A stretch of DNA of 57,611 nucleotides from WJMB01 sp964581465. GTDB lineage: Bacteria > RBG-13-66-14. Each line of letters begins with the position of its first letter. The first letter of the stretch is position 1. Made by a program: the position numbers and the translations under genes. The stretch covers positions 1 to 57,611 of the forward strand of contig CAZOOP010000021.1 in assembly GCA_964581465.1 (NCBI GenBank), given 5' to 3'. The notes below the pieces were generated by a model. It worked only from the letters and a program-made list of their open reading frames with translations. It did no database searches and was not told the DNA's origin. Below are positions 42,901 to 50,848 of the stretch, piece by piece.

Positions 42901-45900
42901 TGGCGCTCCAGGGTCTCCTCGGCCAGTTGGCGCTCGGTGATGTCGACCAGGGTGATGAAATCCGCCGGGGCGCCGCCGTAGTCGATGGTGCGCGAGTACT
43001 GGTCGACCCAGCGGAGTTCGACGCCGCCGCGCAGGATGCGGAAGGTGTTGTGCAGGGCCACGTCGCGGTCCCCGGCCTGCTTGCGACGGAGCTGTTCGAT
43101 CATCCGCTCCCGGTCCTCGGGGTGGATGTAATCGGCGTATCTCTCGGCGGGATGGCCGATTAGCTCGTCGAGCTCCAAGCCGTAGATCTCGGCCAGGGCC
43201 TCGTTGGCGTAGGTCACTTCGCCGCCCTGGGCGATGGCGATGCCCAACAGGGACTGCTCGGAGAGGGTGCGGAACTTCTCCTCGCTCTCGGCCAAGGCCC
43301 GGGCCACGCGGAGGCGGCCGAAGAAGCCGCCCAGGATCTCGGCGACGGTGCGCAGCAGGCGCACGTCGCCGTCTTCGAAACCGCGCTCGGGGGCGCAGAC
43401 GTCGAAGCCGATGAAGCCCTCCCAGGCACCGTTGACCTCGATGGGGATGACCAATAAACTGTCGATGCTCTGGGGCTCCAGTACGGCGCGCTCGCTCGGT
43501 GGGAAGTCGGCCACCGGACCGCGGACAACCTCGCCGGTTGACAGCAGTTCGCGCCAGCGCCCGAAGCCCTCGTCGTAGGGGACCCGCTGGAGCTCCGGGT
43601 TGTCTGTCTGGGGCTCGACGCCGGCGGCGCAGGCCTCGTGGAGCTGACGCATGCACAGGCCGGCCTCGGCGTCGACGAAGTTCTCGAAGATATAGACCCG
43701 GTCGGCCTCCGAAGCCTTCAACAAAGGCTCCAGTGCTTTCTCGACGATCCGTTCACCTGCGGACTCGTCCAGCAGGGTCCCGGAGAAGGCGGCCAGGGCC
43801 TTTTCGTAGCGCAGACGGCGCTCCAGCGAGCGTTCGGCCAGCACGCGATCGGTGATGTCCAGCACGAAGCTCATCCGCCGGGTCTCGCTCAACCGCACCG
43901 AAGAGATGCTCCAGAAGCGCCGCTGGCCGCCCTTGATACGGGCGGCCAGCTCCATCTTACCCCGGCCCTCGCTCTCGACGCGCTCGAAGAGCTCCAGGCC
44001 GGACTCGCGGTCTTCGATGTCGAGCAAGTCGCCGATGTTCAACTCGAGCAGCTCCGCCTCGCTGTAACCGGTGATTTCGCAGGCGGCGCGGTTGACCTGG
44101 GCGTAGCGACCACCGGGGCCGACGATGAAGACGGCCTCCGGGGCCTCGTTGATGTAGCGGCGGTGGCGCTCCTCGCTCTCGCTGAGCGCCTGGAGGGCCT
44201 TCTGCTCGTTGGTGACGTCCAGGCCGATCTCCACGGCGCCGATCACCCGACCCTCGTCGTCGCGCACCGGGTAGCCATGCAGCTCCCAGTAGCGGCCGTC
44301 GGGAGTGACCATGGGCGCCTCGCGGGGTTCGCCGCTCTCGAAGGCCTCCTTGACCGGGCAGCTTTCGCAGGGTGTGTCGGAGGCGTGCCAGATCTCGTAG
44401 CAGTGCCTGCCGATCAGCTTGTCCGGCGTCAGGCCGACCGAGCGCGCCGAGGCCGTGTTGCACCACTGGATCTCCAGGTCCTCGTTGTAGTAGGCCACCA
44501 GCTCCTGCATCGACTCCAGGATCGCCGACTTCTCACGCTCGGAAGCCTTCAGCGCCGTCGTGGCCTCGTACCGCTGGGTGATGTCGGTAAGGAAGTTCAG
44601 CGTGGCCGGGGCGCCGTTCCACTGGATCAGCACGGCCCGGATCTCCATCCAGCGGGTCCGGCCGGCTCCGTCGAGGACGCGGAACTCGTAGTTGGAGGGG
44701 ATGTCCTTGTCGTCGGCCAGGGCCCGGGCGTAGCGCTCGGCGATCAGCTCGCGGTCCTCGGGATGAACGAACTCCAGGAAGGGCCGGCGGGTGATCTCCG
44801 CGACTTCGAGGCCCATGAACTCGGCCATCCGGGGGTTGACGAAGACCAGATGCTCGCCCTGGGCCACCACGATGCCCTCGTTGGCGTTCTCCACCAGGTT
44901 GCGGTACTTGGCCTCGCTTTCACGCAGGGCGGCCTCGGCGGCCTTGCGAACGCTGATGTCCCGGGCGGTCGAGAGGATGATCCGACGGGGTCCGCCGCCG
45001 TTGAAGTCGTCGGCCTCGACGAGATGGGTGTTGACCTCGACGGGGATGCGCCGGCCGTCCTTGGTGCGATGGACGCTCTCGAAGACGGCGCCGCCCTCTT
45101 CGAAGATGAGCTTGATCCGCTCGGCGGCCTGCTCGAAATACTCGGGCTCGTCGATATCGGTCAGGTCGAGCCGCAGGAACTCTTCACGGGTATAGCCCAG
45201 CCGCTCGCAGGCGACGTCGTTGACGCTGATGAAGGATCCGGGGCGGCCTTCTTCATCGACGGGGAAGGCGAAGACGGCGTCGCTGAGGCTGTTGAAAAGC
45301 AGGCGGTAGCGGCGCTCGGAGCGCTCCAGGGCGCGGCGGAACCACTGATGTTTGACGGCCTGGCCGATGATCCCGGCCGCCGAACGCAGGGCCTCGACCT
45401 CGGCGGGGCTCCAGCGGCGGTCCTCCTCGCATTCGTCGAAGCCCAGGAAACCCCACCACTCGTCGCCGGTGTAGACGGGCACCACGGCGATGGAGCGGAT
45501 ATCCTGGGCGGCCAGGAACTCCCGGGTGGCCGGATCGAGCTCCTCCAGGCGGCCCACCACGGCCTCGCCGTGCTCCATGCCGCGAACCCAGGAGGTGAAA
45601 CCGGCGGCGTGGTAGGAGAAGCGCTGGAGCTCCGGGTTGTCGATCTGGGGCTCCACGCCGGGCGCCGTCCACTCGAAGCGCTGGCTGGCGGTCAGCTCGC
45701 CCTTCTCCTGGTGGTTCTCGAAGAGATAGACCCGGCTGACTCCGGCGGCCCGCCCCAGGTTCTCCAGGACCTCCTCGAGGTCCTGGGCGAAATCACCGGG
45801 CTGCAACAGCAGCTCGGCGGCGTAGGATACGGCGCCCAGGATGCGGTCGCGCATCTTCAGATCGCGCTCCACACGCTTGGCCGCGGTGATGTCGCTGAGA

Positions 45901-47888
45901 CCCAGGTAGGACTGGTCGGTTATCCGGCCCAGGGCGTCGCTGCGCGGGAAGCTGCGCTGGCGGACCCAGCGGACTTCGCCGTCGGGCCGCTGGATGCGGA
46001 ACTCCAGGTCGAGGATGGCGCTGTAGCCCTCCTCGCGCAGCTTGAGGGTTTCCAGCAAGCGTTCCTGCACATACGGCCGGTCCTCGGGATGGACGAAGCC
46101 GCGCAGCAGCCCGTCCAGGTTCATCCCCGCCAGCTTGTGCCGCTCCAGGCCCATGATCTCTTCGAAGGTGCGGTTGATGAAGATCATCTTGTGGCTGCTG
46201 CGCGAGTAGAGCACCAGGCCGTCGCGGTAGTTGTCGGCCAGGGAGCGGAACTGGGCCTCGGAGTCGCCGACGACGCCCTCGTAGGCCTTCTGGGCGCTGA
46301 TGTCGGTGAAGACGCAGTGGGTGCGGACGAAACCGCCGGACTCGTCGCGCTCGACACGGCCGTTGAAGAGGGTCGGCAGGACCTCGCCATCGGCGCGGAG
46401 CAGCTCCAGTTCGGCTTCCTTGATATGACCGCGCTCCTTGAAAGCGGCGAAGTTGGCCCGCTGGCGCTCCTTGTACTTCGGGGCGCAGAAATCGTTGAAG
46501 GCCTTGCCGATGACCTCCTCGCGCCGGTAACCCAACTGCTCCAGCCAGAGATCGTTGACCTCGAGGATGAGGCCCTGGTCGTCCAGGGACTGGTAGGCCA
46601 CCGGAGCGTTCTCTTGGATCCGGTGGATCTCATCGAGAGCGCTTTGACGCAGCCGACGCTCGGCCAGGCGCTCCAGAACACCGGTCAGCAGCTCGCCGAG
46701 AACCTCGAGCACCTCAATGGCCTCGTCGTCGACGAACTCCAGACCCTCCCAGAGCAGCAGGTGGCTCCAAGAGCGTTCCGGCGGAGCGTCGTCCCGGGCG
46801 GAATGGCGCAACTCGCCGGGGGCGGCGACGAAGAAGGGCACCAGGGCGTAGCTGTGGGCGCCGCGCTCGGCCAGGCAGCGCCGGAAAGCCCGGGTCAGCT
46901 CGCTGAGCGGTCCACCCTGGCTCTTGCCGCGCTCCAGATTGCCCACGATCCGCTTCATCCCGACCAGGTCCAGGGGCGGGGCCGCGAACTCGTCGCCGAT
47001 GGGCCGCCGGACCAGTGTCCGGCAGGCGGTGATGTGCTGGTTCTCGCTGTCGATCTCCAGCAGCCAGAGCCGCCCCGTCGGCAGCGCCGGGAGGCAGGCC
47101 TCCAACACACCGGGTAGCTCGGCTTCATCGGTGCAGACGGCGGCGAGCCGGGCGGTCTCGCGGAGGACCCGGGCCAGGTTGCGTCGGAGTTCGCCCATGC
47201 TCCGCCCGAGGTCTCCATCGCCGAGCTTGAGGATACAATCAGCGCCGGTCAATCCGCCCTCGTCGTCCTCCAGGGCGATGGCCGAGAAGGAGAAGGTCAA
47301 CTCTCCGCCCCAGCGGGTGATCATCTCCAGCTCATAGTCGATGATCCGGCCGTCCTGCTGCAGCCGGGTCAGCAGCTTTCGCCAATCCGCCGTATCGGTC
47401 AGACGATCCTCGATGGAGCAGCCGAGGAGCTCCTCGCGCTTCTCATAGCCCAGCAGAGCGGCCAGTTCGGGATTGATCGAGGCGATGCGCCCGGTGCCGT
47501 CCAGCCGCAGCAGACCCAGGGTCGGTCGCTGATCCGCGGCCTGGGGATCGAGGAGTCCGCTCACCTCGACCAGGGCGCGGCAGAGGTCCTCGTGAGTCAC
47601 CGGCTTGGCGAGGCGGACGCTGCCCGTGGGCAGCTCGACCTCGGCCCCGCCGCCGGCGGCGAACAGAACCCGGGAGCCGGCGCCGACCAGACGGCGGGTG
47701 AGCTCCACCGGTTCGCTGACACCGTCGGCGTCGACGATGACGGGCAGGCGCAGCTCGCGCCCGCCTTCGCGCTCCAGCTCGCCTGGCTTGGCGGCGATGA
47801 TGTTGTAGCCCAACTCCTCGCCGATCGACCGAATCTGTTTGGTGAACTCCGCGCTGCGGGTCAACAGCAGGATGCTCTGCTCGGTCAT
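36978..47888 (-). CDS. Giant soluble sensor histidine kinase with 16 PAS and 7 GAF domains
   Basis: A 3636-residue kinase with no signal peptide or membrane helix, so it should sense cytoplasmic signals. Residues 1-115 look like a degenerate receiver. I count PAS domains at about 123-230, 424-540, 542-670, 859-985, 993-1110, 1120-1230, 1241-1350, 1537-1660, 1842-1960, 1969-2090, 2100-2220, 2412-2535, 2717-2840, 3034-3150, 3160-3270 and 3280-3400. GAF domains lie at about 237-420, 682-850, 1377-1525, 1682-1830, 2258-2400, 2561-2705 and 2867-3025. The transmitter has His3418 in SSIRHEIGNALN, N-box NIVDN (3529-3533), DNGTGIA (from 3563) and GSGLGLA (3587-3593). PAS6, PAS15 and PAS16 carry paired cysteines. 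The ATG at 47888 follows GAAGAGG. The sigma-54 regulator gene lies 578 bp downstream. The frame has no internal stop over 10.9 kb. Confidence 0.93.
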   Translation of the reverse strand: MTEQSILLLTRSAEFTKQIRSIGEELGYNIIAAKPGELEREGGRELRLPVIVDADGVSEPVELTRRLVGAGSRVLFAAGGGAEVELPTGSVRLAKPVTHEDLCRALVEVSGLLDPQAADQRPTLGLLRLDGTGRIASINPELAALLGYEKREELLGCSIEDRLTDTADWRKLLTRLQQDGRIIDYELEMITRWGGELTFSFSAIALEDDEGGLTGADCILKLGDGDLGRSMGELRRNLARVLRETARLAAVCTDEAELPGVLEACLPALPTGRLWLLEIDSENQHITACRTLVRRPIGDEFAAPPLDLVGMKRIVGNLERGKSQGGPLSELTRAFRRCLAERGAHSYALVPFFVAAPGELRHSARDDAPPERSWSHLLLWEGLEFVDDEAIEVLEVLGELLTGVLERLAERRLRQSALDEIHRIQENAPVAYQSLDDQGLILEVNDLWLEQLGYRREEVIGKAFNDFCAPKYKERQRANFAAFKERGHIKEAELELLRADGEVLPTLFNGRVERDESGGFVRTHCVFTDISAQKAYEGVVGDSEAQFRSLADNYRDGLVLYSRSSHKMIFINRTFEEIMGLERHKLAGMNLDGLLRGFVHPEDRPYVQERLLETLKLREEGYSAILDLEFRIQRPDGEVRWVRQRSFPRSDALGRITDQSYLGLSDITAAKRVERDLKMRDRILGAVSYAAELLLQPGDFAQDLEEVLENLGRAAGVSRVYLFENHQEKGELTASQRFEWTAPGVEPQIDNPELQRFSYHAAGFTSWVRGMEHGEAVVGRLEELDPATREFLAAQDIRSIAVVPVYTGDEWWGFLGFDECEEDRRWSPAEVEALRSAAGIIGQAVKHQWFRRALERSERRYRLLFNSLSDAVFAFPVDEEGRPGSFISVNDVACERLGYTREEFLRLDLTDIDEPEYFEQAAERIKLIFEEGGAVFESVHRTKDGRRIPVEVNTHLVEADDFNGGGPRRIILSTARDISVRKAAEAALRESEAKYRNLVENANEGIVVAQGEHLVFVNPRMAEFMGLEVAEITRRPFLEFVHPEDRELIAERYARALADDKDIPSNYEFRVLDGAGRTRWMEIRAVLIQWNGAPATLNFLTDITQRYEATTALKASEREKSAILESMQELVAYYNEDLEIQWCNTASARSVGLTPDKLIGRHCYEIWHASDTPCESCPVKEAFESGEPREAPMVTPDGRYWELHGYPVRDDEGRVIGAVEIGLDVTNEQKALQALSESEERHRRYINEAPEAVFIVGPGGRYAQVNRAACEITGYSEAELLELNIGDLLDIEDRESGLELFERVESEGRGKMELAARIKGGQRRFWSISSVRLSETRRMSFVLDITDRVLAERSLERRLRYEKALAAFSGTLLDESAGERIVEKALEPLLKASEADRVYIFENFVDAEAGLCMRQLHEACAAGVEPQTDNPELQRVPYDEGFGRWRELLSTGEVVRGPVADFPPSERAVLEPQSIDSLLVIPIEVNGAWEGFIGFDVCAPERGFEDGDVRLLRTVAEILGGFFGRLRVARALAESEEKFRTLSEQSLLGIAIAQGGEVTYANEALAEIYGLELDELIGHPAERYADYIHPEDRERMIEQLRRKQAGDRDVALHNTFRILRGGVELRWVDQYSRTIDYGGAPADFITLVDITERQLAEETLERHLRYEKALAACSRSLIEEAELEDALRGALTPLLEAAGACRVAIGENFADPEQGLCLRGFYEVEESGLNLPSGDEYFGCLPYAGPMRVIHDTLTAGGIYRGTVSGDDPGLEKLYRARGVMSQLALPISLGEKWWGVLTFEDCREEHDWADRDIGQLRVAASLLGSFFELRRANEALAESEEKFRTLSEQSLLGVAIVQDMTNVYVNQALADVAARPLEELTGAPVEVLLNMVHPEDRRRVKEEITAGDPENNGGSSHGTYRIIDARGTERWIDQYVRRISFGGRPANFVNLVEITERQRAQQALRSNLEFMQTLLDTIPSPVFYKDTSGVYQGCNRSFAEDILGLPVEAIIGRTMLDFPERVPVELAELYHDKDLELVAQPGSQFYESRARTAQGELRTFYYSKATYKNSQGEVSGIVGVMTDIDELRRTEEALRDSERRLSTLMGNLPGMAYRCLNDENWTMLFVSEGALALTGYQPEALIDNKVAAYAELIHPDDRDEVRETVERALAKKGRYELTYRIITAEGAERWVWEQGRGVYDEDERPEALEGFITDITDRVRAEEKEREYTADLALLTETALDFVRLEAEADIWAYIARRLIEIVPGSAVFVAEYDPDSESLIMRDLAGEDPRLEPFFQRFSAVADGAALPLPDDDRRWMLESKLMRFPFSAEALANWNVGEEHAREISETLGVYEIAAMGLVREGKLLGHVAIAPLDGAPLRKGEIVETFLNQASTTLQRQLSERALKVSQARYRFLFENSTALTIIVDLDGVILDTNQAMSEHTGYAKEEVIGRPVLDFIPPGHREDVAGLLERTLNDTPTPETVLPIISADGEITQVLFSQDHATLEQDGKPYAVMITGVDVTERHRAQLALSRELEVNRALSELYPPLVAPDSSMAEITRAVLDKARELTASAHGYVSEVDPVDGVMLSHSLTEMMDDCAVEAAKRTIAFHPDEKGRYGGLWGHALNEGEPFYTNDPAGHPASAGGVPQGHIPLEAFLAYPVSVGGKLLGQIALANPENGYSERDIEVVGRLAEFYALALQRKRYEAALAESEQKLDKMVSTLSEGLVMVDNRGEFIYANPAAAEILEVEVEDFFTGRYDSRKWRQVNTWGEPYPLEELPLTVALRERRSVEHLEHGIISSAEKLKWLSVSAAPLIDEDGRLYGAVASFHDISERRRAEQAKERYISELKLISETAARLNRANDVEEILDIVGERIHNLDTENYLLLTLRDPGEEGITIRRHYGFEGVQEKILSRFNEDPRRMSFRVEEMSEEEHRVYTSGRLEEVHGGLHTLGTGRLPKTITRAVEKLMGVKGVYTMGFSLGEEPFGGLILLRTSEGAPECRFALEAILKQASFLIRRRWAEEALAESEERFRRMADSIQDGLTIIEGDRTVYMNRRVGEIFGYSREEIARKGILEIAAPEERAKLEEAERRAKSSEDYPDVLEFWILTADGEHRCVQNRYSYPDDDPVKGRYIITTDVTAQRRTHEAIVQAKQEWVRTFDTVPDLVAILDDAFRINRVNRAMADKLGVAPHDLIGKLCYELFHGTGEPVSTCPHVQMLSDGREHIGEQKMLGGDYLVSVTPLVDEDGHMQGAVHVARDITESKKARRELFDSRESYRLLSAQFEGMLSAITDRVVFVDSQMQIVWANRAVEQYVGLPTEELRGRDAHAIWEDAGQCRNCVVEAAFNNGRREDCIRIENERRFEVTAFPVFDAKSIIGVIEVMRDVTEQHEAQEAVQRQAMVNQVEQIFSSIRHEIGNALNTLKTTITVLKGNIDTFPLEKRETYFRRILDTFKVAERLLRTLKEYQKFDELESELLFLDRFLREKGGLLVDNAFNNDVVLKLKLGCPHILVRVDRDALIRVLLNIVDNAISACRERPAPLIELASRCTDDWAVVTITDNGTGIAKKDLPNVFTPLYTTKTEGSGLGLAIVQKLVQQMGGLVRLDSYEDQGTRVTIRLPLVTDYSEDELPIK

Positions 47889-48147
47889 AATCGCCTCTTC
47901 ACCGGGGGAGGCGGGCCGGGGGATCAGCCCGCGCGATCCGTCCGTCGATCTATCGATTCAAGCTTCGCCGGCGCCGCTGGAACACCCGATCACGGGTGAA
48001 TCCATGGTGAAACGAAAGCGCTAAACGGCACCAACCCCCATAGGTTCAATTTAAGGGCATGACTACGTCGCGGGTCAAGGAAAAAACCATTCTGACGGGG
48101 TCGATGGAGAAAAATGATACAGAGTCGCCCCATCGTCATTAGTCGCC

Positions 48148-48924
48148 TCAGCTCCGTGGAGGGATGCTGAAGCTGCAGGAGTAGCGTTCCTCTTCATCGG
48201 GGAAGCGTTCGGCGTGGAAGATGTAGGCGCGCTTGCTCTCGATGGCCTCGGTGAGCACCGAGCGGCCGAAGGCCTTGCGCAGAAACACGTAGCGCGAGGA
48301 GAAAAACATGGCCTGGAAATCGGGATTGTAGTGCATGGAGAAGGGCATATCGCGCTTGAGCACCAGCATCTCGCCGGGACGGCGAATGTCGATGGAGACA
48401 GTGGTGAGCTTGCCCGAGAGCAGGTCGACCTTCTCCTGAACCAGTTGATGATACTGCTCGCCGCCGACCTCCTCGGGGATCGTCTCCAGCAGGGCGAAGA
48501 TGGCCTCGGAGTCCACCTCGCCGGTGCGGGGCAGGCGGTAGGCGCCGAAGAGCAGGTCGTCGTTGGAGATCTGGCCGTTGTGGATGCCGATGATGTGCGG
48601 CGTGGTAAGCGGGTGGTTGTTGCGCGAGTTGCCGACCTTGCCCTTGGTGGGCCGGCGGGTGTGTCCCAGCAGGCAGACCGTGTCCTCGTCGAAGGCCCGA
48701 CGGGCGTCTCGGCGGTAGTCGTTGGTCTCGACGAACTGGTGGGCCGGCAGGGGCAGCTTCCAGACCCGACGGGTGCCGTCGGGCTGCACCAGGCCGACAC
48801 CGGTGGCGTCACGGCCGCGCTGCTCGTTCTGCACCAGGGCCTCGGTGAAGATGTCCCAGATGCGGTCGCGCTCCCAGTCGTCGCGCCGCTTGGGGGCCAG
48901 TAGAACGCTGATCAAACCACACAT
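48148..48924 (-). CDS. Class II (Ntn-type) glutamine amidotransferase
   Basis: A stand-alone class II glutaminase domain that releases ammonia from glutamine and passes it to a partner enzyme. The 258-residue protein starts MCGLISVLL; removal of Met would expose Cys2 as the N-terminal nucleophile. Further family residues are GRDATGVGLV, LLGHTRRPTKG (Arg90), NNHPL, IGIHNGQISN (Asn116-Gly117 oxyanion hole) and DSEAIFALLE (Asp138). It lacks the phosphosugar isomerase, synthetase or phosphoribosyltransferase domains of GlmS, AsnB or PurF, so a separate acceptor enzyme is needed. The amidoligase-like gene ends 3 bp upstream, which makes it the obvious partner. The last 80 residues are unassigned. 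Confidence 0.9.
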   Translation of the reverse strand: MCGLISVLLAPKRRDDWERDRIWDIFTEALVQNEQRGRDATGVGLVQPDGTRRVWKLPLPAHQFVETNDYRRDARRAFDEDTVCLLGHTRRPTKGKVGNSRNNHPLTTPHIIGIHNGQISNDDLLFGAYRLPRTGEVDSEAIFALLETIPEEVGGEQYHQLVQEKVDLLSGKLTTVSIDIRRPGEMLVLKRDMPFSMHYNPDFQAMFFSSRYVFLRKAFGRSVLTEAIESKRAYIFHAERFPDEEERYSCSFSIPPRS

Positions 48925-48927
48925 AGG

Positions 48928-50217
48928 CTACCTGAGAAAGATGTAGGATCCGCTGTCCTCGTCCCAGACCGGCTTGCGACGCGACAGGCGTTCCAGGCGC
49001 AGCTCGACCTCGGAGCGGGGAATCCACAGGGTGTCGGCGGCGCGGTTGATCCAGCGCTCGCTGTCGGGCTGGGCCTTGACCTCGCCCAGTTCGATGATCT
49101 TGATCAATCGCTTGTCTATGGCGTCGATCCGGCGACGGCGCTCCTGGGCCACCTCCTCGCCGAGGACGCGCTCTATCTCTTCCCAGTCCTTGCCGTCGGC
49201 GCGCATGAACGAAATCGGGTGCCGGGCCATGTACCTGAGCACCCGGAAGGCCGGGTTCTCGAAGCGGGCGAAGGCCGGCTTGAGGAACTCCAACATCTCC
49301 TCGCAGCCCCTGGTCAGGTCCTCCCAGTCATCCTCGCTGAGCTTGCTGGTGTCGCTGGTGGCCAGGGCGCCGTCGTTGTTGGAGATCAGGTCGAGCAGCT
49401 CCATCTGCCGATGCCACTGCTTGATCTTGCCCACATGGATCAGCCCGTACTTGGCGCACTCCACCGAACGCAGCAGCAGCGCCAGCAACAGGAAGGTCTT
49501 GGCGACGATGGAGGTCGGCGAGAGGTCGGCGTCGGGGAAGCGGAACTCGACGTGGAACAGGCCGATGGAGCCGTCCTCCTCGAAACGGACGTGCTCGAGG
49601 TTGAAGAAGTTCTGGTGCTCGGGGACCCGCTTGCTGATTTTGAGAATCCGCTGGATCTCGCGCATCGACTGGGCCAGCGGCGTGTGGTGGACCATTTCGA
49701 GGTGGGAGTTGTGCTGGCGCCGTCGGCAGAGGTTCGCCCTGTCCTTGCCACCGGAGAAAATGAACTTCAGGTTCGGGGCGTAGCGCCGGACCATGTTCCA
49801 GAGATTGGCCAGCACGATCTCGGGGATGGACTGGGCGCTCCAGATGGTCAGCAGGTGGAAGTGCAGCCCGCAGGTCGGCCTGGCCCGGATGCCCAGGGGC
49901 AGCAGCTTGTCCATGATGCCCGTGTACTGGTTGAGCAGGCTGTCGTAGTAAGGGTAACGGCCGATGATGCGGACCTCGATACCACAGTGCTCTTTCTCGA
50001 CATCCAGCACGCCGTTCTCGCCCAGCATGGCCAGGCTGCGCGAGGGCTTGAGCAGCTCGGTGACCAGGGGTTGGAAGTCGTTGCGCCGGGCCCCGCGAGG
50101 CATGGCGAACTCCAGCTCGGTGCCGACCTTGGCGATGCGAAAGAGCAGGTCCTTGTAGTAGAGGGCCCGCTCTTCGGTCAGGGTGTCGCTGCGACGCAAG
50201 AAGATCGGTTCGGCCAC
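48928..50217 (-). CDS. Amidoligase-like enzyme of the glutamine synthetase/GCS superfamily
   Basis: Probable ATP-dependent COOH-NH2 ligase of the amidoligase family, distantly related to glutamate-cysteine ligase. GTG 50217 is chosen because it lies 4 bp after the carbonic anhydrase stop; the longer frame would overlap that gene. The 429-residue protein shows the family-type landmarks GTELEF (32-37, metal/ATP-binding acidic residues), CGIEVR (78-83), CGLHFHLL (116-123), SHLEMVHH and VEFRFPD (223-229). The C-terminal 130 residues are helical and end in a wHTH-like segment (INRAADTLWIPRSEVELRLERLSRR). It is followed 3 bp downstream by the class II amidotransferase. Comparative work on amidoligases has linked such ligases with class II amidotransferases. 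The product is unknown, and the family call rests on motif reading only. Confidence 0.68.
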   Translation of the reverse strand: MAEPIFLRRSDTLTEERALYYKDLLFRIAKVGTELEFAMPRGARRNDFQPLVTELLKPSRSLAMLGENGVLDVEKEHCGIEVRIIGRYPYYDSLLNQYTGIMDKLLPLGIRARPTCGLHFHLLTIWSAQSIPEIVLANLWNMVRRYAPNLKFIFSGGKDRANLCRRRQHNSHLEMVHHTPLAQSMREIQRILKISKRVPEHQNFFNLEHVRFEEDGSIGLFHVEFRFPDADLSPTSIVAKTFLLLALLLRSVECAKYGLIHVGKIKQWHRQMELLDLISNNDGALATSDTSKLSEDDWEDLTRGCEEMLEFLKPAFARFENPAFRVLRYMARHPISFMRADGKDWEEIERVLGEEVAQERRRRIDAIDKRLIKIIELGEVKAQPDSERWINRAADTLWIPRSEVELRLERLSRRKPVWDEDSGSYIFLR

Positions 50218-50221
50218 GTTG

Positions 50222-50848
50222 CTACCCCGTTTGCATGAAGCTGACCTGGGCGGTTTCCAGATCGTACATCGCTCCCAATACGTTGAACTTGCCCTGTCGG
50301 TGGAGATCGCGCAGGATGGCGCTGCGCCGCAGGGCATCCTCGCAGATGCGTTCGACGTTCCAGCGGGCCGCATCGTCGACCCAGTCGCTCATGTCGCCGC
50401 CGTTGCGCGGCACCGTGGCGATGACCGCGGGCATCAGACGCTGGATGACGCTGTCGACGTGGGGCGACTCGGTGTCCTCGGGCTTCTTGACCGCGGCCAC
50501 CGCGGCGCCCACCGCGCCGCAACTGGTGTGCCCAAGAACGACCAGCAGCGGGCAGCCGGTGTGGGCCGCTGCGTACTCGAAGGAGCCCAGGGCCAGATCG
50601 TCGAGGATGTTGCCGGCGTTGCGGCAGACGAAAAGATCGCCCAGTCCGGCGTCGAAGATGTGCTCGGGGGGTACGCGGCTGTCGGCGCAGCAGAGCACCG
50701 AGGCGTAGGGGGCCTGACCGCCGGTGAGTTGCAGCGCCCGCTCCAGCCCGACACCGGAGCCGTACTGGCGTTCCCCGGAGAGGGTGCGGGCGTGGCCCTC
50801 GCGCAGCAGATCATAGGCCTGTGCGGTAGTGTGTTGTTTGAGTGCCAT
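50222..50848 (-). CDS. Beta-class carbonic anhydrase
   Basis: Catalyses CO2 hydration to bicarbonate with zinc. The 208-residue protein has the beta-class zinc ligands and active-site pair: Cys54, Asp56 and Arg58 in CCADSRVPPEHIFD, and His107 and Cys110 in VLGHTSCGAVGAA. FVCRNAGN follows the first motif as expected. The length and the N-terminal helix (TTAQAYDLLREGHARTLSGE) are typical. ATG 50848 is the only sensible start. Only 4 bp separate its stop from the GTG of the amidoligase-like gene, so it is the first gene of a three-gene unit. That linkage is unusual: beta-carbonic anhydrases more often stand alone or sit by transporters. It could supply bicarbonate to the neighbouring enzymes, which is inference. 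Confidence 0.94.
   Translation of the reverse strand: MALKQHTTAQAYDLLREGHARTLSGERQYGSGVGLERALQLTGGQAPYASVLCCADSRVPPEHIFDAGLGDLFVCRNAGNILDDLALGSFEYAAAHTGCPLLVVLGHTSCGAVGAAVAAVKKPEDTESPHVDSVIQRLMPAVIATVPRNGGDMSDWVDDAARWNVERICEDALRRSAILRDLHRQGKFNVLGAMYDLETAQVSFMQTG

Noticed and set aside
39027..47117. Long plus-strand open frames (924 and 1159 codons) opposite the kinase
   Set aside because: They are antisense shadows of the kinase frame, with no start signals or recognisable domains.
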